64,000 nucleotides of DNA from Arenicola marina. Lineage: Eukaryota; Annelida; Polychaeta; Arenicolidae. The translations under genes and the position numbers were made by a program. The stretch is taken from assembly GCA_964019135.1 (NCBI GenBank), contig OZ025260.1:37181373-37245372 (forward strand), read 5' to 3'. Under the pieces are notes generated by a model. That model searched no databases and had not been told where the DNA came from. It worked only from the letters and a program-made list of their open reading frames with translations. Position 1 is the first letter of the stretch, and each line of letters opens with the position of its first letter. Of this stretch, positions 37,201 to 46,402 are shown one piece after another.

Positions 37201-38057
37201 TCATCTCAGGTAGGAACACTGGCGGGTCCATCTCAGGTAGGAACACTGGCGGGTCCATCTCATGTAGGAACATTGGCGGGTCCATCTCAGGTAGGAACAC
37301 TGGCGGGTCCATCTCAGGTAGGAACACTGGCGGGTCCATCTCAGGTAGGAACACTGGCGGGTCCATCTCAGGTAGGAACACTGGCGGGTCCATCTCAGGT
37401 AGGAACACTGGCGGGTCCATCTCAGGTAGGAACACTGGCGGGTCCATCTCAGGTAGGAACACTGGCGGGTCCATCTGAGGTAGGAACACTGGCGGGTCCA
37501 TCTCAGGTAGGAACACTGGCGGGTCCATCTCAGGTAGGAACACTGGCGGGTCCATCTCGGGTAGGAACACTGGCGGGTCCATCTCAGGTAGGAACACTGG
37601 CGGGTCCATCTCAGGTAGGAACACTGGCGGGTCCATCTCAGGTAGGAACACTGGCGGGTCCATCTCAGGTAGGAACACTGGCGGGTCCATCTCAGGTAGG
37701 AACACTGGCGGGTCCATCTCAGGTAGGAACACTGGCGGGTCCATCTCAGGTAGGAACACTGGCGGGTCCATCTCGGGTAGGAACACTGGCGGGTCCATCT
37801 CAGTTAGGAACACTGGCGGGTCCATCTCGGGTAGGAACACTGGCGGGTCCATCTCAGGTAGGAACACTGAGATCTAACCCGAGACTGTCCAGTCAATCCC
37901 TGGTTGGATCTCAGGTAAGAACTTTCTGCCCAATAGGTATGCATCTGCACCACATTTAGTTATGAATAATTATGTTGTAACTTTACCCGTCTTTCGCAGG
38001 GTTTATATCGAGGGAAACTTCAAGGAAATAGCAGCCTTGCCAGCCAAGTTGGTGTGA
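18909..38057 (+). CDS. Unrecognised host gene, 8 exons, 488 aa, four-module repeat protein
   Basis: Joined exons: 18909-19204, 29557-29727, 33312-33481, 34121-34285, 34800-34961, 35373-35678, 36396-36534, 38000-38057. Lengths sum to 1467 nt, that is 488 codons plus TGA. All seven introns are GT-AG and phases match (2,2,1,1,1,1,2). I do not recognise the family. Residues 1-94 are Ser/Pro/Gly-rich and probably disordered. Residues about 95-488 hold four modules: a helix, a strand with an ET-like motif (CETVQW, RVETLHQL, ISFQSVF, GMETIPT), a variable loop and an Arg/aromatic strand (TRVMRGLRLWYML, YFSFIRVFSML, EYIQLLRCVF, EYWRVHLRVYIEG). No signal peptide or membrane segment is evident, so it is probably intracellular. 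Exons are rich in G/C at third positions, unlike the AT-rich introns. The start at 18909 is the first ATG after the possible splice site and has a good context. Structure is confident; function is unknown. Confidence 0.88.
19205..20805. other. Intron 1, left part
   Basis: Besides the SINE-like piece it holds a C-run at 19889-19910 and paired tgacgtca-like sites near 20262-20280. From about 20590 to 20805 there are decayed copies of the 36-bp repeat (for example ttcttactgtagcagttcc) that grade into the array proper. No exon recognised. Confidence 0.6.
19485..19700 (+). mobile_element. Possible tRNA-derived SINE in intron 1
   Basis: A strong box B-like gggttcgaaccctggca at about 19569 is preceded at a distance by a degenerate box A-like ggttatatggattagta near 19494. 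The intervening C-rich stretch looks expanded. A related tail follows. Boundaries are approximate. Confidence 0.4.
20806..24718. repeat. 36-bp minisatellite array in intron 1, about 109 copies
   Basis: Units combine ccactatagaagtccctcct with actgtagcacaccccg. Variants (caactgtagc, cattatag, ctttagaag, cctctatag) form patterns: the block 21910-22520 recurs at 22809-23420 with the same rare one-base deletion (cacacccgcc) and the same marker order, offset 899 bp. The array was continuous with 28841-29092 before the LINE inserted. Long open frames on the minus strand are artefacts of the 36-nt period. Confidence 0.97.
24839..27511 (-). pseudogene. LINE ORF2: reverse transcriptase and C-terminus
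   Basis: Open from 27511 to a TAA at 25001-25003 (836 codons). The same frame then stays open for about 53 more codons to a TAA at 24839, so the stop at 25001 is probably premature. Reverse transcriptase motifs seen: NYRPITLSN, FLDFEKAFDSLEWDFL (first catalytic Asp), KQGCPLSAMLFVIAIELLA and QYADDLTLLL (catalytic YADD). The Cys-His motif YCPYCRDSHTIPHMLFWC lies near the end. The style of the FDSLEWDFL and GCPLSAMLF motifs suggests the L1 group, Tx1 branch. It lies inside intron 1 of the host gene on the opposite strand. Confidence 0.9.
27466..28638 (-). pseudogene. LINE ORF2: APE-type endonuclease
   Basis: 390 codons. Endonuclease motifs in order: TSLNVRGLR, FLQETF (catalytic Glu), NVYAPN, VVGGDFNTV (catalytic Asp-Asn), SRIDYILVS and TPDHKSMLF (catalytic Asp-His). 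It ends reading AEWIEQGEK and then leaves frame. The polymerase frame takes over with GKNTSYFLNLEK, overlapping at 27466-27511. The site is the run ggggaaaaaat on the minus strand, where seven As instead of six would restore one frame, so a single-base loss (or sequencing error) in an A-run splits the ORF. Confidence 0.9.
28841..29092. repeat. 36-bp minisatellite, remainder right of the LINE, 7 copies
   Basis: Same unit as 20806-24718. It ends at tgtagcaacgtcccc and is followed by decayed, more diverged versions up to about 29175. Confidence 0.95.
29093..29556. other. Intron 1, right end
   Basis: Decayed 36-bp repeat copies, then unique sequence leading to the 3' splice site ttgttctccag at 29556. 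Otherwise nothing recognised. Confidence 0.6.
29557..29727 (+). CDS. Host gene exon 2 (residues 99-156)
   Basis: Acceptor ttgttctccag|g restores codon Ser99 and continues SLMDKANEW. It covers most of module 1, including IFTCETVQW and TRVMRGLR. Donor gactcag|gtaacc, phase 2, at the position equivalent to intron 7. Confidence 0.92.
29925..33326. repeat. 40-bp array in intron 2: about 85 copies of the exon 3 splice acceptor
   Basis: Every 40-bp unit contains cttgtttcactcag followed by gctgtggtacatgct (or gact/gttg variants), which is the intron 2 3' splice site plus the first 15 bases of exon 3. The last unit is the real junction at 33311/33312. The array fills about 95 percent of the 3584-bp intron. 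I read decoy acceptors in several units: joining exon 2 to the nearest gives LWYMLHG and a stop, and joining to typical units farther up stops after about 20 codons. Confidence 0.96.
33312..33481 (+). CDS. Host gene exon 3 (residues 156-213)
   Basis: Acceptor tttcactcag|g. Encodes LWYMLLDDTFF, then the end of module 1 (TYTNYIPEA) and the helix of module 2 (FHNMLKRLNEDLLKKAIPG). Donor ataccgg|gtgagt, phase 1. Its first 15 bases are part of the 40-bp repeat unit. Confidence 0.9.
33482..34120. other. Intron 3
   Basis: 639 bp of unique AT-rich sequence. It has no copies of its splice junctions, unlike introns 2, 4, 6 and 7. Confidence 0.7.
34121..34285 (+). CDS. Host gene exon 4 (residues 213-268)
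   Basis: Acceptor ttgaactgtag|gt. Encodes RKILRVETLHQL and DYFSFIRVFSML of module 2. Donor gagctgg|gtacga, phase 1. Confidence 0.92.
34284..34720. repeat. Intron 4: dispersed copies of its own 5' splice junction
   Basis: The junction sequence ctgg|gtacgaattggttac at 34282-34300 recurs at about 34594 (gctgggtacgaattggttac) and 34676 (attggtacgaattggttac). A shorter cgaattggttacagg at 34555 is explained by the SINE's target duplication. Text after each copy is also related (aatacaggcggct, aatacaggctgct), so units of roughly 80-100 bp were duplicated. Confidence 0.85.
34304..34554 (-). mobile_element. tRNA-derived SINE with perfect 15-bp target duplication
   Basis: On the minus strand it starts with a tRNA-like head: box A-like tagctcagtgggttagag and box B-like ggttcgagccc. 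A body follows that matches 61853-62008 and 10422-10472. It is flanked by cgaattggttacagg at 34289-34303 and 34555-34569, exact on both sides. It landed in the first copy of the intron 4 junction repeat, 3 bp inside the intron. Confidence 0.9.
34800..34961 (+). CDS. Host gene exon 5 (residues 268-322)
   Basis: Acceptor ctttggcag|gt. Encodes VRDFFPAY (end of module 2) and YETFSDLWRKAARWQFMNPR (start of module 3), which closely parallels YELFSSLMDKANEW at the start of module 1. Donor aaaggcg|gtgagg, phase 1. Confidence 0.93.
35055..35083. repeat. GATA microsatellite in intron 5
   Basis: A short run of tagatagatagatagata, six or so units. Confidence 0.9.
35296..35372 (+). repeat. TTTCA pentanucleotide repeat forming the intron 5 pyrimidine tract
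   Basis: About 15 units of atttc with variants run straight into the 3' splice site tttcacttcag at 35372. The acceptor hexamer is one change from a repeat unit, so the tract and splice site share one repeat. Confidence 0.85.
35373..35678 (+). CDS. Host gene exon 6 (residues 322-424)
   Basis: Acceptor tttcacttcag|ac. Encodes DSDQITFFDRCYFREH, TEYIQLLRCVF, a Pro/Ala linker and FYKHFGPFKL of module 3, then the helix of module 4 (EYLYEDLQHVEAKINSW). Very GC-rich. Donor ctactccg|gtaagg, phase 1, at the position equivalent to intron 3. Confidence 0.93.
35665..35990. repeat. 52-bp array in intron 6: six copies of its own 5' splice junction
   Basis: Donor ctactccg|gtaaggcggg at 35679 recurs at 35731, 35783, 35835, 35887 and 35939, exactly 52 bp apart. 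The unit includes the last about 13 bases of exon 6. Reading on in frame past the true donor meets TAA at the second donor (cgg taa). The unit is not a multiple of three, so the second donor would shift frame. Confidence 0.96.
36396..36534 (+). CDS. Host gene exon 7 (residues 424-470)
   Basis: Acceptor gtcccttcag|ga. Encodes ARILGMETIPTRL and EYWRVHLR of module 4. Donor catctcag|gtagga, phase 2, equivalent to intron 2. The last 19 bases belong to the 27-bp repeat unit. Confidence 0.9.
36516..37868. repeat. 27-bp array in intron 7: about 50 copies of its own 5' splice junction
   Basis: Units carry actggcgggtccatctcag followed by gtaggaac, that is the end of exon 7 plus the intron start. Some units read ctcaggtaagaac, a stronger donor. 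The 27-nt period leaves long open frames in both directions (artefacts). Extending exon 7 to any decoy donor reads CAT CTC AGG TAG, so a stop follows Arg470 at once. A further donor-like tctcag|gtaaga stands at about 37912. Confidence 0.97.
38000..38057 (+). CDS. Host gene exon 8 (residues 470-488, stop)
   Basis: Acceptor ctttcgcag|g. Encodes VYIEGNFKEIAALPAKLV then TGA. This completes the Arg/aromatic strand of module 4. Confidence 0.88.
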
Positions 38058-39470
38058 AGTGGACTTCGGGATTTTGAACCAATTGACCAGGATTCAATAG
38101 TTCCACGTACACGTGGTCGTTGCTGAAATGTGCGCTGATCTGTAATGTCCCATGATCACTGTGTGTATCTTGAATGTGTGGTGCACCAAAGAAATGATTG
38201 CTCTATTAAGTCCGTGTCAAGCGTTTTGGTGATATTAGCATAGTTGTAGGCCTACATTTGCGCAAACTTGCTGAACTTGCCGATATTCCTGATGTGCGGA
38301 TATGTTCAATGGTTAACTAGACACATAGTTAGGCGTATCATATTACATATATGAATCAAGGCAAATTGTGCTTCCGGACCGTAAGCCGTAAGTGGGAGGA
38401 GTTTTTCAATTGTTTTTGTTGTTTGTTTTTTTTTGGGGGGGGGGGGAGGCGGTGAACGATCGAAAACTTAAAAACAAGACGCAGCGGGTGCAAATGAGGC
38501 TCCTACCTGTTGTACCGCTGGAGTTAAATCCGCATAGACGCCCCCCCCCCCTCCAAAAGTGTCCTTTGGCCCCGACTGGTACGCCAAGAACAAATGGCAA
38601 TTGATGGCCTCGTCATAGGGCAATAGACTGTTTTAAGTCAACAACTGGTTAATCCAGTTATTATATTACAACGAATATCATCAGACTATTTTATTAGTGG
38701 AGGCAATTAAAGATAAGACTGTCTGTATATAGTCGTGCTATTAACTCTTCTATGGGAGATGAACCAGACACTTGAATCGCAATGGTATATCTATATATAT
38801 GGGGTAACGCTCGTAACCCAATGATTGTTTCTATTGAAATTGACAACATTTGTTTTTCTGTAGCCATTGTTATAACCTTCGTTGTCTCGCGGTTTATGAC
38901 TCGGTCTTTGAGCTCCTTTCGGTGACCTCCGCTATGACGTCACAATCTAGTCACGTGACTTCTGTTTCAATCTCTCCTATATGCAAGTGATTTCAAGCAA
39001 TCAAGGTTCCCAATGTGCACATGATTATTCATTTTGGAATAAACTGTTGTTGATAGCCATGAATGTTTTTTCTATATGTTCATTCTAATAATAAATAATA
39101 TTATGTGTATTCATATTCTGAAACAACGTAGTTTTGGAGGTGCAAATGGGTCCGAGATTAAATATGATATTAATTTTAAATTAAATAAAAAAAAAAAAAA
39201 TAGATAATTATTACAGGCGGCATTAATTGCCCCCGTAAGATTCACAGTCAGGAATTCAGTCAGGAAGTGGGCGCAAGATAAAAACATGTGCGTGTAAAGC
39301 CTCAGACGTAGGTGACCGTAATGCACGTTGCGTGCTATTTGCACACGTTGTAATCGTAAGAAAGAACACAAACTATAATAGCAAGAAAGAAGACATCAAC
39401 TACAAAGGTTGATGCATTGTGATAATAAGGACTGGAGGGCAGGGGCCACAGAATGTACACAGGTATAAGT
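38058..39470 (+). other. Probable 3' UTR and 3' flank of the host gene
   Basis: No other coding feature. G-run at 38433-38448 and C-run at 38542-38553. A candidate polyadenylation signal lies at 39038, which would give a 3' UTR of about 1 kb. Confidence 0.5.
39038..39043 (+). terminator. Candidate polyadenylation signal AATAAA
   Basis: aataaa within tttggaataaactgttg, followed by T/GT-rich sequence (gttgttgatag, gttttttctat). It is the first good signal I noticed after the stop codon. Confidence 0.45.
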
Positions 39471-40750
39471 TAGGACCTGAAGAGGGCTCGTGCCCCCTGT
39501 GTCCCACCCCCCACCCCCGGCCACAGATATACTTTAGGACCTGAAAGGGGGGCCACGTGCCCCCTGTGTCCCCCCCCCCCCACCCCTGGCCACAGATATA
39601 CTTTAGGACCTGAAAGGAGGGCCACGTGCCCCCTGTGTCCCCCCCCCCCCACCCCTGGCCACAGATATACTTTAGGACCTGAAAGGGGGCCCACGTGCCC
39701 CCTGTGGCCCCCCCCCACCCCTGGCCACAGATATACTTTAGGACCTGAAAGGGGGGCCACGTGCCCCCTGTGTCCCCCCCCCACCCCTGGCCACAGATAT
39801 ACTTTAGGACCTGAAAGGGGGGCCACGTGCCCCCTGTGTCCCCCCCCCACCCCTGGCCACAGATATACTTTAGGACCTGAAAGGGGGCCCACGTGCCCCC
39901 TGTGGCCCCCCGCCCACCCCTGGCCACAGATATACTTTAGGACCTGAAAGGGGGGCAACGTGCCCCCTGTGTCCCCCCCCCCACCCCTGGCCACAGATAT
40001 ACTTTAGGACCTGTAAGGGGGGCTACGTGCCCCCTGTGTCCCCCACCACCCCTGGCCACAGATATACTTTAGGACCTGAAAGGGGGGCCACGTGCCCCCT
40101 GTGTCCACCCCCCCCCACCCCTGGCCACAGATATACTTTAGGACCTGAAAGGGGGGCCACGTGCCCCCTGTGTCCCCCCCCCCCCACCCCTGGCCACAGA
40201 TATACTTTAGGGCCTGAAAGGGGGGCCACGTGCCCCCTGTGCCCCCCCCCCACCCCTGGCCACAGATATACTTTAGGACCTGAAAGGGGGGCCACGTGCC
40301 CCCTGTGTCCCCCCCCCCACCCCTGGCCACAGATATACTTTAGGACCTGAAAGGAGGGCCACGTGCCCCCTGTGCCCCCCCCCCCCCCCACACCCCTGGC
40401 CACAGATATACTTTAGGACCTGAAAGGGGGGCCACGTGCCCCCTGTGCCACCCCTCCCCCCCACCCCTGGCCACAGATATACTTTAGGGCCTGAAAGGGG
40501 GGCCACGTGCCCCCTGTGCCCCCCCCCCCACCCCTGGCCACAGATATACTTTAGGACCTGAAAGGGGGGCCACGTGCCCCCTGTGTCCCCCCCCCCCCCA
40601 CCCCTGGCCACAGATATACTTTAGGACCTGAAAGGAGGGCCACGTGCCCCCTGTGCCCCCCCCCCACACCCCTGGCCACAGATATACTTTAGGACCTGAA
40701 AGGGGGGCCACGTGCCCCCTGTGCCACCCCCTCCCCCCCACCCCCTGGCC
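39471..40750. repeat. Array of about 67-bp units, about 19 copies, each with an E-box
   Basis: Units contain cagatatactttaggacctg, then ggggggccacgtgccccct, then a C-run of variable length. CACGTG is flanked by G- and C-runs, making a near-perfect hairpin with one bulged C. Length variation (65-73 bp) comes from the C-run. Confidence 0.95.
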
Positions 40751-40893
40751 CATGGTGATGACAAAGATGTTCCACACACGCTCCACTGGCCTCCGAGACT
40801 GTCAGTCGGCCGTCAGACAGCCAGCGGGCTTCAGGGCCGAGGAGCAGCGCCGACACGTTCATGTTGTAAGCGGCCAACCGCTCGATCACGTCG
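40751..40893 (-). CDS. Candidate partial exon of an unknown minus-strand gene
   Basis: Minus-strand frame reading DVIERLAAYNMNVSALLL, GPEARWLSDGRLTVSEASG, ACVEHLCHH. Third codon positions are strongly G/C, as in the exons of the neighbouring host gene, and amino acid composition looks natural. Splice sites are unclear: a possible acceptor cgcttgag precedes it, and the downstream side runs into the 67-bp array. No family recognised. It could also be chance or a retrocopy. Confidence 0.3.
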
Positions 40894-43411
40894 GGACCCC
40901 CTCAAGCGGGATTTCATTGTACTAAGGAAGAGCTCCGCGTTTGATGTTCACTTTAACGTTATACTAATAAAATTATAGGGAACCTTCCTCAATTCATCAA
41001 CTGATAGCCTTTATACATGAGGCAATACGTTGACTCTACGCCCCCCCCCCCCCACCCCACACCTACTGAGGGAATTGTTGGAGCATAGAACTGTAAGATA
41101 TCTGATAGAGGTAATTTTTCTTCAAACGGGACGGATATGAAAAAAGCTAAGACGGCGAGCAGGGAGAGCGATGGATGCCAGATGTCAACAACCTCCGGCA
41201 GGGGCGCTGGTCCGTGCAGACCCACCATCATAACGCACACAAACAGAGCTCGCGTGGAACAGCTGCAGCTGTCAGCGCCTCACTGTCATCACCGTCTTTA
41301 AAAACATCACGTGGGTGTTAACACCACGCTAGCGCTGAAAAAGGGGGACTTTTTATATAAATAATGTTTAGCCACGCGGGCTAAGCTGTCGAAAAATGAA
41401 AACCGTATGATGCAAAACGTTACATGCGGATTCCTTTTTTCTGCCGCGTTAAATGTCTTGCAGTCTGATGATGGTGAACGCGCATATAGCTCTACTTTCT
41501 TTGCCTCTGATGCTGATGCCTATCAGGCTTTAAAGAGGACACCCCTTATCTCAACAAAGTGACAGCTCACTCACTCTGCATTGATTTACCAAAAGGAATT
41601 TCAAGCGTAGAAACGGAAAAAGACCTACAGATCGTACGGTAAATTGAACTCCCTTGTTTGTAGCTTTAGCGGCTGGCGCAGAAATATTGTTATTGATACA
41701 GTGGCAGCTCGACAAACCGAAACCTGGATAAACAATTGGGAATCGAAAAATGGAAAAATCATACAGTGTTGGCCTAATCTGCAAGATGCCAGCCGATCCT
41801 GCAGTCGTGTGACAACCTGGACCCATATTTAACAGGAAAATAATTCAAACCTTGACGATTTCGGGTTCGAGGTCGTCATAATGCACCCATGCACGCTGCA
41901 CCTGCGCCAATCAGGAACCGGTGCAGTTTGCAGAGTCGGGCGAAACTGCAACGTGTGCTGAAAAAAGGGGATGCGTGTGGCACAAAGCGGGGACGGAGAC
42001 GGGGGCGGGGGCGGGGGCGGTGGCGGGGGCGGGGGCTGGGGCTGGGGCGGGGGCTGGGGCGCCATGGGTATGGGTTGTCGCCCCCCCCCCACCTCGCCCC
42101 TCAGCGCCAGTAATTAGTGCATCGATTGTCTTCTTGAGTCATGCTCAAAAGCCTCCCCGCGATAATGGATGGCGCTCTTCACTTGATCTGTACGGGTAAT
42201 AATATAAAGCAGGGGGTGGGGGGCTGCTTCCTGGACATTGCTGCCGACATGGCCATTAATACTTCTTCAAGGAATAACACTATTAGTCAAGAAAATACGC
42301 ATTGGAAGAAACGTAGGGCTGCCTAAATGCATGATATATATGTAGAAAAAGTAACGATTTAAAACAAAAATAAAGTGCCACGGAGGGCAGCAGAAACGTC
42401 CTTTGCATGAATTGAACAAGGAATCAAATGTTAAGTGGCCAGGTTGAAAAAGTTGTTAAAATACAGGTCACTTCATGAAGGCGATGCGTGTAGTGAGTAA
42501 ATAGGTCTACTCGATAATAGAAAATATTATGTTTCTATTATATTATGATAATATAGCTGCTCCCGCTTGGTGAATGTGATGCGTGTATATCTTTAAAGAT
42601 AATATGGGGTTTACTCATCCCCCCCCCCCCCCACACACGCACCTATGCGCGTTCCACATAATGGCACAAATGTTATTCCACCGAATTATGTAGTAGTGTC
42701 CTGACCCCTCTGCTTCCCACACCCCCTCCCCTCCCCACTGCTACCTCAACGGTTCCACCGTTTGGTATTAGTTTGCGACATGTTTACAACCGAATCCGTC
42801 AGAGAGGTGGACGGAAGTTACTTTGCAACGCAAATAGCTGTCCTCAACCTCTCAGAAAAAGCAGACGACAGTCGCCGTCAAGGTCAACAGGTCACCGGGG
42901 AGGAAAGACACTTGGAGCCGAATCCGTAAGGACATTTTGTCTATACCAGCAAAGTGTAGAATTACAATCCCTCGTAACTTGTTGCAATGTTGATGTTCGT
43001 GAAAGAAATACACTTACAGGACGCTCGGGTAGAGCATATCTCGCAGGTCCTCACCCGGTCTGGCGAACAGTGCTTAGCGGGAGGAAGTGAAGTGTTTACC
43101 GGAACTACTTTTCCAGTCGCAGAAGAGCAGCCTGCGTTTTGGCACCGGGAAATAACAGTTTTTTTTTAAGCCGTTCTTACCACTTCCGTTAGCTTCCGCC
43201 ACAATGAAGAAGGGGAGGGTTACGGGAGGGGGGGAGGGGGGTAGGTTTGTACCGGAAACCTCGGAGGGACCAAGAAAACATGAGATACGATCATAAAGTT
43301 GAATACGGTTACTTAGCGTTTTATGATGTCGCAGTATTTCAGTGACGAATAAGTACTCTTGAACAGTGCGAGATACTTCGCTTTGAGAGCCATTTGGATT
43401 TTTCGGAAATA
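40894..43411. other. Intergenic, no supported gene
   Basis: Holds C-runs (41041-41055, 42081, 42619), an AT-rich stretch near 42520-42560 and a G-rich block (listed separately). Open frames of 60-105 codons lack domains or splice context. Confidence 0.5.
41998..42062. repeat. GGGGGC-type G-rich block
   Basis: Runs of gggggc interspersed with ggtggc and ggggct over about 65 bases. Many closely spaced G-tracts give strong G-quadruplex potential on the + strand. Confidence 0.8.
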
Positions 43412-46402
43412 CGGCACCAGTCGGACCAGTATGGTTACAGTTAACGGACCAGTAGGGTTACTGTTCACGGACCAGTAGGGTTACTGTTAACGGACCAGTA
43501 TGGTTACAGTTAACGGACCAGTAGGGTTACTGTTCACGGACCAGTAGGGTTACTTTTAACGAAACAGTAAGGTTACAGTTAACAGATCAGTAGGTTATTG
43601 TTAACGGACCAGTAAGGTTACTGTTCACGGACCAGTAGGGTTACTTTTAACGGAACAGTAAGGTTACAGTTAACAGATCAGTAGGTTATTGTTAACGGAC
43701 CAGTAGGGTTACAGTTAACGGAACAGAAGGGTTACTGCTAACGGACTAGTAGGGGTTTAGTTAATCGGACCAGTAGGGTTACTGTTAACGGATTAGTAGG
43801 GTTACTGTTAACGGACCAGTAGGGTTACTGTTAACGGACCAATAGGGTTACTTTTAACTGACCAGTAGGGTTACTGTTAACGGACCAGTAGGGTTACTGT
43901 TAACGGACCAGTAGGGTTACTGTTAACGGACCAATAGGGTTACTTTTAACTGACCAGTAGGGTTACTGTTAACGGACCAGTAGGGTTACTGTTAACGGAC
44001 TAGTATGGTTACTGTTAACGGACCAGTAGGGTTACTGTTAACGGATTAGGAGGGTCACTGTTAACGGATTAGTAGTTACTGTTAACGGATTAGTAGGGTT
44101 ACTGTTAACGGACCAGTAGGGTTACTGTTAATGGATTAGGAGGGTCACTGTTAACGGATTAGTAGTTACTGTTAACGGATTAGTAGGGTTACTGTTAACG
44201 GACCAGTAGGGTTACTGTTAACGGACCAATAGGGTTACTTTTAACTGACCAGTAGGGTTACTGTTAACGGACCAGTAGGGTTACTGTTAACGGATTAGTA
44301 GAGTTACTGTTAACGGATTAGTAGGGTTACTGTTAACGGACCAGTAGGGTTACTGTTAACGGACCAATAGGGTTACTTTTAACTGACCAGTAGAGTTACT
44401 GTTAACGGACCAGTAGGGTTACTGTTAACGGACTAGCTGGGTTTTTGTTAACGGACCAGTAGGGTTACTGTTAACGGATTAGTAAAGCTACTGCTCACAG
44501 ATCAGTAAGGTTACTGTTAGCGGACCAGTAAGGTTACTGTTAGCGGATTAGTAGAGTTACTGTTAACGGACCAGTATGGTTACTGTTAACGGACTAGTAG
44601 GGTTATTGTTAACGGACCAGTAGGGCTACTGTTAACGGATTAGTAGAGTTACTGTTAACGGACCAGTATGGTTACTGTTAACGGACTAGTAGGGTTATTG
44701 TTAACGGACTAGTAGGGTTATTGTTAACGGACCAGTAGGGCTACTGTTAACGGATTAGTAGAGTTACTGTTAACGGACCAGTATGGTTACTGTTAACGGA
44801 CCAGTAGGGCTACTGTTAACGGACTAGTAGGTTTTTTGTTAACTGACCAGTAGGGTTACTGTTAACGGATTAGTAGAGTTACTGTTAACGGACCAGTAGG
44901 GCTACTGTTAACGGACTAGTAGGGTTTTTGTTAACGGACCAGTAGGGTTACTGTTAACTGATTAGTAGAGTTACTGTTAACGGACCAGTATGGTTACTGT
45001 TAACGGACTAGTAGGGTTATTGTTAACGGACCAGTAGGGCTACTGTTAACGGACTAGTAGGTTTTTTGTTAACTGACCAGTAGGGTTACTGTTAACGGAT
45101 TAGTAAAGCTACTGCTCACAGACCAGTAAGGTTACTGTTAGCGGACCAGTAGGGTTACTGTTAACGGATTAGTAGAGTTACTGTTAACGGACCAGTATGG
45201 TTACTGTTAACGGACTAGTAGGGTTATTGTTAACGGACCAGTAGGGCTACTGTTAACGGACTAGTAGGGTTACTGTTAATGGACCAGTAGGGCTACTGTT
45301 AACGGACTAGTAGGGTTACTGTTAACGGACTAGTAGAGCTACTGTTAACGGACTAGTAGGGTTACTGTTAATGTACCAGTAGGGCTACTGTTAACGGACT
45401 AGTAGGGTTACTGTTAACGGACTAGTAGAGCTACTGTTAACGGTCAAGTAGGGTTACTGTTAACGCTCTAGTAGGGTTACTGTTAACGGACTAGTATGGT
45501 CACTGTTAACGGACTAGTAGAGCTACTGTTAACGGTCAAGTAGGGCTACTGTTAACGCTCTAGTAGAGTTACTGTTAACGGACTAGTATGGTCACTGTTA
45601 ACGGACTAGTATGGTTATGGTTAACGGACTAGTAAGGTTACTGTTAACGGACTGGTAGGGTTACTGTTAACGGATTAGTATGGTCACTGTTAACGGACTA
45701 GTAGGGTTACTGTTAACGGACTAGTAGGATTACTGTCAACGGACTAGTAGGGTTACTGTTAACGGTCTAGTAGGGCTACTGTTAACGGTCTAGTAGGGTT
45801 ACTGTTAACGGACTAGTATGGTCACTGTTAACGGACTAGTAAGGTTACTGTTAACGGACTAGTAGGATTACTGTTACCGGACCAGTAGGGTTACTGTTAA
45901 CGGACTAGTAGGGTTACTGTTAACGGATTAGTAGGGTTACTGTTAACGGACTAGTAGGGTTACTGTTAACGGACTAGTAGTGTTACTGTTAACAGACCAG
46001 TAGGGTTACTGTCAACGGACTAGTATGGTTACTTTTATTGAACCAGTAGGGTTACTGTTACCGGACTAGTAGGGTTACTGTTAACGGACTAGTATGGTTA
46101 ACGGACCAGTAGAGTTACTGTTAACGGACCAGTAGGCTTACTGTGAACGGATTAGTAGGGTTACGGTTAGTGTACCAACAGGGTTACTGTTAAGGGGCCA
46201 GAAGGATTACTGTTAACGGACCAGTAGGGTTACTGTTAACGGACCAGTAGGGTTACTGTGAACGGGCCAGTAGGGTTACTGTTAACCGACCAGTAGGGTT
46301 ACTGTTAACCGACCAGTAGAGTTACTCTTAACGGACCAGTAGGGTTACTGTTAACGGACCAGTAGGGTTACTGTTAACGGACCAGTAGGGTTACTTTTAA
46401 CG
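43412..46402. repeat. 23-bp minisatellite array, about 130 copies
   Basis: Units ggaccagtagggttactgtt plus aac. Alternation of gaccag, gactag and gattag variants recurs in blocks (for example 44560-44760 and 44960-45240), showing segmental duplication. The tagggtta within each unit resembles a telomere repeat only by chance. Confidence 0.96.

Noticed and set aside
36392-37959. 491-codon minus and 300-codon plus frames (FLPEMDPPV, GTLAGPSQV)
   Set aside because: Artefacts of the 27-bp junction array in intron 7; the true gene frame stops at TAG in the first unit.
43412-46402. Interstitial telomere sequence
   Set aside because: Each unit has only tagggtta once; there are no runs of TTAGGG.
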